Assembly (NCBI GenBank): GCA_041656115.1
Contig: JBBAED010000008.1
Location: 1 to 51,688 of the forward strand
Source of the DNA: Dehalococcoidales bacterium
Lineage (GTDB): Bacteria; Chloroflexota; Dehalococcoidia; Dehalococcoidales; UBA5627
Reading direction: 5' to 3'
DNA length: 51,688 nt
This document shows positions 32,437 to 40,888 of the stretch, piece after piece. The number at the start of each line of letters is the position of its first letter. The stretch's first letter is position 1. The notes under the pieces were generated by a model that made no database searches, had not been told where the DNA came from, and saw only the letters and a program-made list of their open reading frames with translations. The position numbers and the translations under genes were made by a program.

Positions 32437-33864
32437 CTATACTCCGGCAAGTTTTTTCCCGAATTCAATTAGTTTCTCCACTGTTTGTTTGCTGTTACTT
32501 TCGGCATAAATCCGCAGTAAAGGCTCCGTTCCCGAAAAGCGAATCAGGAGCCATCCGCCGTCTGCTAAAGTATATCTAAATCCGTCAAAAGAGTCTTCTT
32601 TGACCACTTCCGTATTATTTATGGTTTTAGGGTGGCTGTTTCTTACGCGGTCGGTAATCAAATTTCGTTCTTCGGTAAATTCAACATCCAACCGATCGTA
32701 GTAATGCTCGCCGACCTTATTATATAAATCTTTAAGCAATTGGGAAGGTTTTTTATCGGTTTTAACCATCAAGTCCAGGAAGCACAAGCCTGCCAGTAGG
32801 GCGTCACGTTCGGGAACATGTCCTTTAAAACCGTATCCCCCGCTTTCTTCTCCGCCGATTATCGCATTATGTTCAATCATAAGTGGGGCCACGTATTTAA
32901 AACCAACCTTAGTTTCATAAATCGGAACATCATAGAGTTCGGCGAGTTTATCAAGCATGGCGGTGGCGGTAATTGTTTTTATAATTGCCCCGCGTTCTTT
33001 CTTAACCTCCAGCAGGTATAGTGCCAAGAGGGCGTAAACCTGGAGCTGGGTCAAGAAATTGCCGTTTTCATCCATAATACCGATGCGGTCGGCATCGCCG
33101 TCCGTTGCCAGTCCTATGTCGGCGCGGTCGGTTTTGATAAGCTCCGCCAGGTTTGTAAGGTTACTTGCAATCGGCTCGGGTTGTTTTATTCCGGGGAAGG
33201 CCGGGTTGGGGGCGCCGTTAATTTCGGTAATTTGGGCCTTGCCTCCAGCCAGCAGTGATTTAAAATACCCGCCGCCCGAACCGAACATTGAATCAACCGC
33301 TATGGAGAGGTTCTTGTTTTTTATGCCGTTAATATCAACTAATTTGGCAATTTGTGCCGCATAAATATCGTAAAGGTTAACGTATTCCACCAAGCCCTTT
33401 TGTATTCCCTCGTCCAGCGCAAGCCGATTAATTTTTTCGGATTCCGATACAATTGCGAGGTTCTTTTCAATTTTAGAAATAACTTCCGTTGGGGCGCTGG
33501 CTCCGTCTTGTGATTTTATTTTAAAGCCGTTCCAATTACCGGGATTATGGCTGGCGGTAATAACAATCGCGCCGCCGGCTTGTTTTGCAACCGTTCCGTA
33601 ACTTACAACGGGGGTCGGCTCGGGCTTTTGGCAGAGATATACCTTGATTCCGTTGGCGGCAATTACCTCAGCGGCAACATGCGCAAAATCCTTGGAAGCA
33701 AAGCGTGTATCGTAACCGATAACTAATCCGAGTTTGGCAAGATCTGATTTTTGTAAATATAGGGCTACGGCTTGCGAGCAGATACGGACATTATCAAACG
33801 TAAAATCATCGGCGATAATTCCTCGCCAGCCGTCGGTTCCAAATTTAATGGGACTATTCTTCAA
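32437..33864 (-). CDS. Phosphoglucomutase/phosphomannomutase family protein
   Basis: This 475-residue alpha-D-phosphohexomutase moves phosphate between C1 and C6 of glucose or mannose. The phosphoserine loop TASHNPGNWNGFK, the metal loop DGDADRIG, the sugar-specificity loop GEESGGYG and the phosphate-binding RFSGTEPLLRIY are all present. GEESGGYG fits the PMM/PGM group rather than glucosamine mutase GlmM. Start is TTG at 33864 behind GAGGTG. First gene of a two-gene operon with the isomerase. Confidence 0.9.
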   Translation of the reverse strand: MKNSPIKFGTDGWRGIIADDFTFDNVRICSQAVALYLQKSDLAKLGLVIGYDTRFASKDFAHVAAEVIAANGIKVYLCQKPEPTPVVSYGTVAKQAGGAIVITASHNPGNWNGFKIKSQDGASAPTEVISKIEKNLAIVSESEKINRLALDEGIQKGLVEYVNLYDIYAAQIAKLVDINGIKNKNLSIAVDSMFGSGGGYFKSLLAGGKAQITEINGAPNPAFPGIKQPEPIASNLTNLAELIKTDRADIGLATDGDADRIGIMDENGNFLTQLQVYALLALYLLEVKKERGAIIKTITATAMLDKLAELYDVPIYETKVGFKYVAPLMIEHNAIIGGEESGGYGFKGHVPERDALLAGLCFLDLMVKTDKKPSQLLKDLYNKVGEHYYDRLDVEFTEERNLITDRVRNSHPKTINNTEVVKEDSFDGFRYTLADGGWLLIRFSGTEPLLRIYAESNSKQTVEKLIEFGKKLAGV

Positions 33865-33917
33865 TCACACCTCACAACTACCCGCGACAGGGGAGCAATT
33901 CTAGACTATGTAAGCCT

Positions 33918-33926
33918 ATTATATCA
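33918..33926 (-). promoter_or_regulatory. Extended -10 promoter of the mutase-isomerase operon
   Basis: Minus-strand TGATATAAT, an intact extended -10 with no clear -35, 54 nt before the TTG start. Confidence 0.5.
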
Positions 33927-33940
33927 AATCCCTTACTAAT

Positions 33941-35149
33941 TTACTCCCCGAATGCTTCTTTTCTGATAATTGCAGCCTTATCCGTTTGTTCCCAAGTAAG
34001 GTCAAGATCGGTGCGTCCGAAATGTCCGTACGCTGCCACCTGACGATAAACCGGGCGCCGTAAATCCAAATGTTTAATAATTGCTGCTGGCCTTAAATCA
34101 AAGTGCCTGCTAATCAGTTCTTCAATTTTTTGATGGCTGACTTTTTCGGTTCCGTATGTTTCTACACAAACGGAGAGCGGCTTAGCGTTGCCGATAACAT
34201 ACGACACTTGAATTTCAATCCTGTCGGCAATTCCGGCAGCCACCAGGTTTTTGGCAATATAGCGCGCCATGTAACTTGCCGAACGGTCGACTTTGGTCGG
34301 GTCTTTACCGGAGAAAGCGCCACCCCCGTGGCGGGCAAATCCCCCGTAGGTATCGACAATAATCTTACGGCCCGTAAAACCGGTATCCGATACCGGTCCG
34401 CCGATAACAAAACGGCCGGTGCCGTTTACATAATATTTAGTGTTGGCATCAATTAATTCGGGCGGAACAACTTCGTTGATTACATACTTAATAATATCTT
34501 TTTCGATTTGTTCATGGATTACATCGTCATCGTGCTGGGCGCCGATTACAATACTATCGATTCTCTTAACTTTGCCGTTAGCATACTCAGCGGTAACCTG
34601 AGATTTTCCGTCCGGACGCAAGTAGGGGATAATGCCTTCTTTGCGGGTTTTGGCAAGCCTGCGGCAGAGATTATGCGCCAGTAAAATCGGGAGCGGCATT
34701 AGTTCTGGGGTTTCGTTACAGGCGTAGCCCACCATCATCCCTTGGTCGCCGGCGCCGGTTTCATCAAAATCATCGGTAGAAAGATTTTTTACTTCCGCCG
34801 ATTTGGAGACGCCCATATCAATATCCGTCGATTGTTCTTTAACGGAAACAATAACACCGATTGAATTGCTGTCAAAACCGTATTCGGGTTTGGTATAACC
34901 GATATCCTTAACAACGCTTCTTACAATTGAGGGTATATCCACGTAACATTTTGTGGTTATTTCCCCAAGAACCACAACCAACCCGGTAGTGGTCGCAACC
35001 TCACAAGCGACTCTGCCTTCGGGGTCCTCAAGCATTATCGCATCAAGGATGGCGTCCGATATCTGGTCACACATTTTATCAGGATGCCCCTCGGTTACCG
35101 ATTCGGATGTAAACATAAACTTAGGTAAACTTTCGAAACAGTTACTCAT
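33941..35149 (-). CDS. metK: S-adenosylmethionine synthetase
   Basis: This 402-residue enzyme makes SAM from Met and ATP. It has GHPDKMCDQISDAILD near the N-terminus, the metal/phosphate loop GAGDQGMMVGYACNET, GGAFSGKDPTKVDRSASYMARY, and a C-terminal DLTWE. Start ATG 35149 has AGAGGAG at good spacing; a later Met (at residue 12) is less well supported. It lies 13 nt after ahcY, so both are co-transcribed. No SAM riboswitch pattern was seen upstream. Confidence 0.95.
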   Translation of the reverse strand: MSNCFESLPKFMFTSESVTEGHPDKMCDQISDAILDAIMLEDPEGRVACEVATTTGLVVVLGEITTKCYVDIPSIVRSVVKDIGYTKPEYGFDSNSIGVIVSVKEQSTDIDMGVSKSAEVKNLSTDDFDETGAGDQGMMVGYACNETPELMPLPILLAHNLCRRLAKTRKEGIIPYLRPDGKSQVTAEYANGKVKRIDSIVIGAQHDDDVIHEQIEKDIIKYVINEVVPPELIDANTKYYVNGTGRFVIGGPVSDTGFTGRKIIVDTYGGFARHGGGAFSGKDPTKVDRSASYMARYIAKNLVAAGIADRIEIQVSYVIGNAKPLSVCVETYGTEKVSHQKIEELISRHFDLRPAAIIKHLDLRRPVYRQVAAYGHFGRTDLDLTWEQTDKAAIIRKEAFGE

Positions 35150-35162
35150 AAAATTCTCCTCT

Positions 35163-36425
35163 TTAAGTCCCCTCTTCCCAGCTGTTTAAATATCTTTCTT
35201 GTTCTGCGGTTAGTTTATCGATTTTAATTCCCATTGATTCAAGTTTTAATCTGGCAACCTCTAAATCGATATCCTCCGGTACAACATAAACTTGCGGTTG
35301 TAATTTCGTGCTATGTTTAACCATATATTCAAGGCAAAGTGCTTGATTGGCAAAGCTCATATCCATAACACTTGAGGGGTGTCCCTCGGCTGCGGCCAAG
35401 TTAATCAGCCTTCCTTCACCCAAAAGAAATATCTGCCGTCCGTCGCTTAGGGTATATTCATCAACAAAAGTTCTGATTTGTCTCTTTTTGACCGACATCT
35501 CCTCCAGGCCCGGGATATCAATTTCAATATTGAAATGTCCGCTGTTGCAGACTATCGCCCCGCTTTTCATTACCTCAAAGTGTTTTTTGGCGATAACGTG
35601 TTTATTACCGGTAACGGTAATAAAAATATCACCGATTTTGGCTGCTTCTTCCATCGGCATTACCTTAAAGCCGTCCATTACCGCTTCCAGGGCGCGTAAG
35701 GGTTTGACCTCGGTAACAATCACTTGAGCACCCAGCCCCTTAGCCCTCATTGCCGCCCCGTGGCCGCACCACCCGTAACCGACAATCACAACATTCTTGC
35801 CGGCAAAAAGGACATTGGTGGCACGTATAATTCCGTCAATAGTGCTTTGCCCTGTCCCGTAACGATTATCAAAAAGGTATTTCGTCTGCGCATCGTTAAC
35901 GGCGATTATCGGGTATTTAAGTTTACCGTCCCTTTCCATACTGCGCAGCCTGATAACACCGGTGGTGGTTTCTTCCGTACCACCGATAATATCCTCCAGT
36001 AATTCGTTTCTTTCTTTATGAAGGATACTGACAAGGTCGGCCCCGTCATCGACGGTTAGGTGCGGCTTATGGTCAAGCGCGGTTTTAATATGCTTGTAGT
36101 AAGTGGCATCATCTTCGCCTTTGATGGCGTTGGTGGGAATACCGTATTCCACCAGCGCTGCCGCGGTACTGTCCTGGGTGCTAAGCGGGTTTGAAGCGCA
36201 CATTACCAAATCGGCGCCCCCCGCTTGTAATGCCAGGGCCAAATTTGCGGTTTCGGTTGTAATATGCAGGCAGGCCGAAATACGCACACCCGTAAAGGGC
36301 TTTTCTTTTTCAAACCTGTGTTTAATAAGCCCCAGAACCGGCATTTCGCGTGCCGCCCATTCAATCCTTTCTCGCCCGTCTTGAGCAAGCGAAAGGTCTT
36401 TTACATCGTATTTGTTCTCATCCAT
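35163..36425 (-). CDS. ahcY: Adenosylhomocysteinase
   Basis: This 420-residue NAD-dependent enzyme splits S-adenosylhomocysteine into adenosine and homocysteine. HITTETANLALALQAGGADL, the catalytic segment with DDGADL, the NAD fold VVIVGYGWCGHGAAMRAKG and the C-terminal hinge HPSSVMDMSFANQAL are present. It lacks the ~40-residue insert found in many bacterial homologues. The frame extends to a TTG at 36458, but ATG 36425 with AAAGGA upstream matches the family start. It regenerates homocysteine for methionine synthesis next to metK. Confidence 0.94.
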   Translation of the reverse strand: MDENKYDVKDLSLAQDGRERIEWAAREMPVLGLIKHRFEKEKPFTGVRISACLHITTETANLALALQAGGADLVMCASNPLSTQDSTAAALVEYGIPTNAIKGEDDATYYKHIKTALDHKPHLTVDDGADLVSILHKERNELLEDIIGGTEETTTGVIRLRSMERDGKLKYPIIAVNDAQTKYLFDNRYGTGQSTIDGIIRATNVLFAGKNVVIVGYGWCGHGAAMRAKGLGAQVIVTEVKPLRALEAVMDGFKVMPMEEAAKIGDIFITVTGNKHVIAKKHFEVMKSGAIVCNSGHFNIEIDIPGLEEMSVKKRQIRTFVDEYTLSDGRQIFLLGEGRLINLAAAEGHPSSVMDMSFANQALCLEYMVKHSTKLQPQVYVVPEDIDLEVARLKLESMGIKIDKLTAEQERYLNSWEEGT

Positions 36426-36467
36426 TTTAAATCCGTCCTTTGTTTCCGTACAAACCAATATATTATA

Positions 36468-38027
36468 TTAGATATACCCGATTCTGTCTATTATGCAGCT
36501 TATGTTTTCCGTATTCGGTGCGGCATTGTTAATTTTAATATGAGAAGCGGCTGGAATTTCCTGAACCGGCTCCATAAATTTTTTCTGCTCCAGATAGATT
36601 TCCCAGCGTCCGTCGGATACGGATTCTTCGGTAAGCCGCCGATCCAATCTTTTACGGGCTGTTTCGTCATCTATGTTACATTCGATTAAAAAGAACCTTG
36701 CCCCGTATTTCTCCGCCAGTTTTTGAGCGGTTTTTCTGTCGGCAGCTCTTACAAATGTGGCATCTATAATCACTGAGCCCCCGTCTTTTAGTATTTCTTC
36801 GGTTTCTTTAAAGAGTTGGGAATAGGTCTTTTGGGTAAACTCCGGAGAATAAATCCCGCCGGTAAAACTATCAAATCGGTGTTCCTTTGCGTCAATGTTT
36901 GCCAGTTTTTTACGCGTAATATCGGATGAAAGATACGCCAGCCCCAGCTTTTTGGCCAGCCCGCTTGCAATGGTCGATTTCCCGCAGCCCGTAAGCCCAA
37001 CGGTTATCAACAGGGTTGGCACGGTGTTTGCATAAGAACAGGCCAAATCAAAATAGGCTTCGGCTTCATCTTTTGCTTCTTTTTTATGTTCTGCGGATAC
37101 ACATGGGTCATCCAATTTAAAACAGGCAACCTTGCCTCGGACGCAAGCACGATAACACTTGTAAAATTTCAGCAGTTTATTGATATCATCGTCACCGCTG
37201 TATTCGATATAGCTTTTAATAAAACTTTGCGCCAAATCCGCTCTGCCGTTGTGGTCCAAATCCATTGCTAAAAACGCCACTTCGGCGGCAACGTCACAAT
37301 ACCTAAAGCGGTCGTTAAACTCAATGCAATCATAAATAATTAACCCGTTTTCAAAACAGATATGGGCGGCATGCAAATCACCGTGGCAGTCTTTTATTTT
37401 GTTTGAGGCTACTCTTTCTTCAAACAGGGCTGCATTTTCTTGGATAAAATTATAAACAAAATCGGCAATTTTTTGATACTTTTGTTCGGTTAACGTTTGG
37501 CCGATATAGGGCTTCATTTGGTTTAAATTCTCTTCGTTATTGTCTCTGACCGCTTCAATTTCTCCGAATTTGCTTATGGTTTGATTGGTAGCGGCAACGC
37601 TGTGAAACTCCGCCATTTTGCGAGCGACCCTGGACATCATATCATCGGTAACGTTATCTTCTTTTAAAAGATTATCCAACATGCGGTCGTAGGGGAGGAT
37701 TTTCATTTTGACAACGTACTCCATCACTTCTCCGCTGCCGCCGAAAGAATAATTTTGGTCTTTTTTGGTAATCGGGAAGACCCCGATATAGGTATCAGGC
37801 GAAAGCCGCCTGTTCAGTTCCACTTCTTTGTCACAAAAGTATTTTCTTTGCGCCAGCGTTGTGTAATCGACATACCCCAGGTTAACCGCTTTCTTCATTT
37901 TGTAAACGAAGCGGTCGGTTATAAAAACAAACGACATTTGGGTTTGCACTAATCGTACCGTTTTTGTTTCTTCGGGGTATGTCTCGGGGTTAAGAAGAGC
38001 CCGGACTACTTCGGGAAGGTTATCCAT
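36468..38027 (-). CDS. APH-like kinase fused to a P-loop kinase/ATPase
   Basis: A 519-residue two-domain protein. The N-terminal part (about 25-310) resembles aminoglycoside phosphotransferase-type folds: FVYKMKKAVN may hold the ATP lysine, HGDLHAAH (215-222) is the Brenner-like catalytic loop and IYDCIEF (Asp233) the metal site. The C-terminal part (about 337-519) is a P-loop kinase with Walker A GLTGCGKST (344-352) and LSSDITRKKL, as in gluconate kinase or zeta-toxin-like ATPases. Such fusions are widespread (COG2187 + COG0645) with no settled substrate. Resistance to aminoglycosides should not be assumed. It precedes ahcY by 42 nt and is probably in the same transcript. Confidence 0.8.
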   Translation of the reverse strand: MDNLPEVVRALLNPETYPEETKTVRLVQTQMSFVFITDRFVYKMKKAVNLGYVDYTTLAQRKYFCDKEVELNRRLSPDTYIGVFPITKKDQNYSFGGSGEVMEYVVKMKILPYDRMLDNLLKEDNVTDDMMSRVARKMAEFHSVAATNQTISKFGEIEAVRDNNEENLNQMKPYIGQTLTEQKYQKIADFVYNFIQENAALFEERVASNKIKDCHGDLHAAHICFENGLIIYDCIEFNDRFRYCDVAAEVAFLAMDLDHNGRADLAQSFIKSYIEYSGDDDINKLLKFYKCYRACVRGKVACFKLDDPCVSAEHKKEAKDEAEAYFDLACSYANTVPTLLITVGLTGCGKSTIASGLAKKLGLAYLSSDITRKKLANIDAKEHRFDSFTGGIYSPEFTQKTYSQLFKETEEILKDGGSVIIDATFVRAADRKTAQKLAEKYGARFFLIECNIDDETARKRLDRRLTEESVSDGRWEIYLEQKKFMEPVQEIPAASHIKINNAAPNTENISCIIDRIGYI

Positions 38028-38076
38028 ATTTATATTATCCTTTTAGTTTGGGAATAATTCGAAGACGCCTTGCAAT

Positions 38077-38085
38077 ATTGTATCA
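38077..38085 (-). promoter_or_regulatory. Extended -10 promoter upstream of the kinase-ahcY-metK operon
   Basis: Minus-strand TGATACAAT, 49 nt before the ATG. The -35 region is weak. Family B and C repeats begin just upstream. Confidence 0.45.
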
Positions 38086-38158
38086 CTTATTCCGTTTCAT
38101 GAATAATCGGATTTTTCTTTTTTGGCTGTTTGAGAAGAATGCTCAGAATTATTCTACC

Positions 38159-38258
38159 GTCTTTGCGAGGAGCGAGCCTTGTGCGAGTGACGTGGCAATC
38201 CCATACAGATTTATTAGAGATTGCTTCGCCTTCCCTACAGGAATGGTCTCGCAAAGAC
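38159..38258. repeat. Family B palindromic repeat, full copy
   Basis: Begins GTCTTTGCGAGGAGCGAGCC and ends GAATGGTCTCGCAAAGAC, 100 bp; the interior ACAGATTTATTAGAGATTGC is identical to the copy at 31182. Opens repeat block II. Confidence 0.88.
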
Positions 38259-38274
38259 AAGGTAGTTATCCCAG

Positions 38275-38370
38275 CCGTTCGTGGTGAGCTTGTCGAACCA
38301 TAACGGCGGACGAATGTTAGTCCTTGGTCTCTCGTTCGTTTGACCCTTCGACAGGCTCAGGGCGAACGAG
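38275..38370. repeat. Family C palindromic repeat, copy 1
   Basis: About 96 bp. Left arm CGTTCGTGGTGAGCTTGTCG, then AACCATAACGGCGGACG; right arm CCCTTCGACAGGCTCAGGGC, then GAACGAG. The arms are imperfect inverted repeats. Confidence 0.88.
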
Positions 38371-38398
38371 TCTTTTTTGTCATCTTGTCCCCTCATTT

Positions 38399-38555
38399 TG
38401 TCATCCTGAATGAAATGAAGGATCTAAGAGGATAGGAAGCATAGGCTATGAGGCACCCTCAGCAATAAAAAAGAGGCGTCGTCTAGGTGTGATTTGCTAA
38501 TCGAACGGTACACTATTCGCTAACTCCTAGATTCTTCGATAAGCTCAGAATGACA
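38399..38555. repeat. Family A palindromic repeat, copy 3
   Basis: 157 bp, same orientation as copies 1-2 (left TGTCATCCTGAATGAAATGA, right GATAAGCTCAGAATGACA). A conserved linker containing TTTTTTGTCATCTTGTCCCC joins it to the preceding C copy. Confidence 0.85.
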
Positions 38556-38605
38556 AAAAGGGAGGAATTGAATGATACAAAAAGGGCGCTTAGAATTACC
38601 CCACT

Positions 38606-38739
38606 GTCTTTGCGAGGAATGAGTCTTTGGCGAGTGACGTGGCAATCTCCAAAGAATTTATTAGAGATTGCTTCGCCTTCCCTACAGGAATAGTCTCGCA
38701 AAGACAAGGGAGAATTGCTTCGCTGCGCTCGCAAAGACA
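38606..38739. repeat. Family B full copy plus a right-half copy
   Basis: Full copy 38606-38705 (GTCTTTGCGAGGAATGAG ... TAGTCTCGCAAAGAC), followed by a right-half remnant TTGCTTCGCTGCGCTCGCAA at 38715-38739. Closes block II; the 3' end of the core MetE gene lies about 60 bp further. Confidence 0.8.
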
Positions 38740-38796
38740 TGGAAAGTGTCCAGAATGACAATGGGGTCACCCCGTTCTTAATCCCTCTGATAAACC

Positions 38797-39822
38797 CTAT
38801 CCGTAAACCCTTCTCATCTCCGCAGACAATCCCGCCAGCAGTTCCAGTGCCAACTCCGCCACCTCTTCCTTTAATATTGCCAATCCGCAACTGGGGGTAA
38901 GCAAACTATGCTCCGCTAACTGCTTAAAGGCGATACCTTTACGAGTAAAAGGAGCCATTGCCTCTTCCAAACGGTCCTTTAGGCTGGCAATCGTTTCCTT
39001 TTGAATACTTTCTTCATCGGTGGGGATTATGCCCCAAGCAATAGCGCCGTTTCGTTCCAAAAATGCCTTAACATCTTCGGGGTACAATGTTAAGCTTTCG
39101 GCGAAGTTGTATGTATCAAAATTAAGAATATCAATCCCCGTACTTAGCACCAGCGACCAATCGGTGTTTCCGCAGCAATGAATCCCTTTTAGCCCGCTGA
39201 TTCCGTCCATAACTTCCTGCAAAAGGGCTATTATTCTTTCTTTGGGGAGTGAAAAGAAAGCCGAACCGTACGAAGTCATTGCCGGTTCATCTATAAAAAT
39301 AATTGTGTTTTTGGAAATTTGCGACAGGCGTTTTTCCTGCCAGCTCGCTTTAAACCTTAATAATTTGGCAACTGCATCGGACAATATCTCGTCGTAAAGG
39401 ATTGCTTTTCCGTTGCTGCCCTTGACACTTAATCCCCAGCTTAGAGGGCCGGTTACCTGCCCCTTAACGGCAAGCGGCGATAAACCGGGTTGATTTAAAA
39501 ATTCATAAAATCCGGCGGCATATTCCTCTGTAATCGGAAATTTGTCGGTATCGTTTTCAATATAAGCCATATAAAGCTGTTCCAGTTCGCCGCTGTGGTC
39601 TTCCTTTTCATCCAATAGCAGGTCGCTGCCCAGTTCAATAATTCCCGGAAAACCGGCGCTAAATTGCACTGCCATTCCTTCTTTGGGCGAGCGGTTGGGT
39701 AATTGCGGCCAACAGGGTATATCTTTTAAAAAGCGCGCCACCAGAGAGCAGGCCTCTTTGGCATCTTTATGCGGCATGCTTCCAATCATAGTCGGTAAAA
39801 AGTTAAAGCCGGTATCTTTCAT
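38797..39822 (-). CDS. Core methionine synthase-like protein (MetE C-terminal domain type)
   Basis: A 341-residue single TIM barrel of the UROD/MetE C-terminal family. The zinc ligands expected of MetE are visible: His215 and Cys217 (IHCCGNTDW) and Cys312 (TPSCGL, compare the DCGL motif of MetE); FIDEPAM is the conserved barrel segment. The N-terminal folate-polyglutamate half of MetE is absent. A core MetE studied in Dehalococcoides mccartyi was reported to take methyl groups from a corrinoid protein rather than folate, so the same role is likely here. ATG 39822 chosen; GTG 39831 is possible. It shares its neighbourhood with metK and ahcY. Confidence 0.8.
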   Translation of the reverse strand: MKDTGFNFLPTMIGSMPHKDAKEACSLVARFLKDIPCWPQLPNRSPKEGMAVQFSAGFPGIIELGSDLLLDEKEDHSGELEQLYMAYIENDTDKFPITEEYAAGFYEFLNQPGLSPLAVKGQVTGPLSWGLSVKGSNGKAILYDEILSDAVAKLLRFKASWQEKRLSQISKNTIIFIDEPAMTSYGSAFFSLPKERIIALLQEVMDGISGLKGIHCCGNTDWSLVLSTGIDILNFDTYNFAESLTLYPEDVKAFLERNGAIAWGIIPTDEESIQKETIASLKDRLEEAMAPFTRKGIAFKQLAEHSLLTPSCGLAILKEEVAELALELLAGLSAEMRRVYG

Positions 39823-39855
39823 TTTGAACACTTTTCCTTGTAATTAATTCGTTTT

Positions 39856-39864
39856 ATTGTACCA
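39856..39864 (-). promoter_or_regulatory. Extended -10 promoter of the core MetE gene
   Basis: Minus-strand TGGTACAAT, 34 nt before ATG 39822, no clear -35. Confidence 0.4.
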
Positions 39865-39920
39865 TAAAGCGCTTCTTTGGCGTTTTGTGCTTACACCCGT
39901 TTTTGACTTGATTTATTAGG

Positions 39921-39946
39921 GATTGCTTCGCTGCGCTCGCAAAGAC
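39921..39946. repeat. Family B right-half copy
   Basis: GATTGCTTCGCTGCGCTCGC followed by AAAGAC, nearly identical to the half-copy at 38715. Opens repeat block III. Confidence 0.7.
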
Positions 39947-39959
39947 AAAGTAGTTATTC

Positions 39960-40053
39960 CAGCCGTTCATGGTGAGCCTGTCGAACCATAACGGCGGACG
40001 GTAATCTTTGGTTTCCCATTCGTTTGACCCTTCGACAGGCTCAGGGCGAACGG
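39960..40053. repeat. Family C palindromic repeat, copy 2
   Basis: Left arm CCGTTCATGGTGAGCCTGTC, right arm CCCTTCGACAGGCTCAGGGC with GAACGGG. Same orientation as copy 1, with the same linker to the following A copy. Confidence 0.88.
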
Positions 40054-40082
40054 GTCTTTTTTGTCATCTTATCCCCTCATTT

Positions 40083-40241
40083 TGTCATCCTGAATGTAAT
40101 GAAGGATCTAAGAGGATGAGAAATGTAGACTATGAGGCTGCCTCAGCAATTAAAGAAGAGGCATCGTCCTACTCTAAAATCCGCTATCGAACGGTGCACT
40201 ATCCGTTAACCCCTAGATTCTTCGGCAAGCTCAGAATGACA
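40083..40241. repeat. Family A palindromic repeat, copy 4
   Basis: 159 bp. Left TGTCATCCTGAATGTAATGA, right CGGCAAGCTCAGAATGACA. Confidence 0.86.
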
Positions 40242-40251
40242 AGTTATAAAT

Positions 40252-40389
40252 GTCTTTGCAAGGAGCGAGCCCTTGGCGAGTGACGTGGCAATCTCCTGCG
40301 GATTTATCTATATGAGATTGCTTCGTCTTCCCTACGGGAATGGTCTCGCAAAGACAGGGAAGAATTGCTTCGCTGCGGTCGCAAAGGCA
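40252..40389. repeat. Family B full copy plus a right-half copy
   Basis: Full copy 40252-40355 (GTCTTTGCAAGGAGCGAGCC ... GGTCTCGCAAAGAC) and a half-copy TTGCTTCGCTGCGGTCGCAA at 40365-40389. This is the same full-plus-half layout as at 38606-38739. Confidence 0.84.
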
Positions 40390-40399
40390 GTGTGTTTCT

Positions 40400-40498
40400 C
40401 AGCCGTTCGTGGTGAGCTTGTCGAACCATAACGGCGGACGGTTGGTAGTCTTTGGTTTCTCGTTCGTGGGACCCTTCGACAGGCTCAGGGCGAACGAG
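40400..40498. repeat. Family C palindromic repeat, copy 3
   Basis: Left arm CGTTCGTGGTGAGCTTGTCG, right arm CCCTTCGACAGGCTCAGGGC with GAACGAG. It starts 440 bp after copy 2. Confidence 0.88.
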
Positions 40499-40526
40499 CC
40501 TTTTTTGTCATCTTGTCCCCTCATTT

Positions 40527-40684
40527 TGTCATCCTGAACGCAGTGAAGGATCTAAGAGGATGGGAAATGTAGGCTATTAGGCATCCTCGGCGACAGATAA
40601 GAGGCATCGTCCCACTCTAAAATCCGTTACCGAACGGTGCGCTATCCGCTAACCCTTAGATTCTTCGGCAAGCTCAGAATGACA
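40527..40684. repeat. Family A palindromic repeat, copy 5
   Basis: 158 bp. Left TGTCATCCTGAACGCAGTGA, right CGGCAAGCTCAGAATGACA. It starts 444 bp after copy 4, so C-A-B repeats as a ~440-bp unit. Confidence 0.86.
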
Positions 40685-40694
40685 AGTTATAAAT

Positions 40695-40799
40695 GTCTTT
40701 GCGAGGAGCGAGCCCTTGGCGAGTGACGTGGCAATCCCCAAGGAATTTTATTTATATGAGATTGCTTCGCCTTCCCTACGGGAATGGTCTCGCAAAGAC
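40695..40799. repeat. Family B palindromic repeat, full copy
   Basis: Begins GTCTTTGCGAGGAGCGAGCC and ends GAATGGTCTCGCAAAGAC. A degraded mixture of B and A ends (GCCTCGCTTTCTCTTATGGG, GGCTCAGGATGACA) follows to about 40849. Confidence 0.86.
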
Positions 40800-40888
40800 A
40801 AGGGAGAATTGCCTCGCTTTCTCTTATGGGAATGGGCTCAGGATGACAAAAAGGGGTAACGGAATGACACCGTTATTATTACCCTCTT

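Noticed and set aside
36468..38027. Aminoglycoside resistance gene
   Set aside because: Only the fold is shared; the fused P-loop domain and operon context argue for a metabolic kinase.
35150..38160. SAM or SAH riboswitch before metK, ahcY or the kinase gene
   Set aside because: Intergenic gaps are 13 and 42 nt, and the region upstream of the kinase gene shows none of the conserved cores I know.
38159..40849. CRISPR array in the repeat blocks
   Set aside because: The repeats are 96-159 bp palindromes with conserved linkers and no regular short repeats with unique spacers; no cas genes are near.
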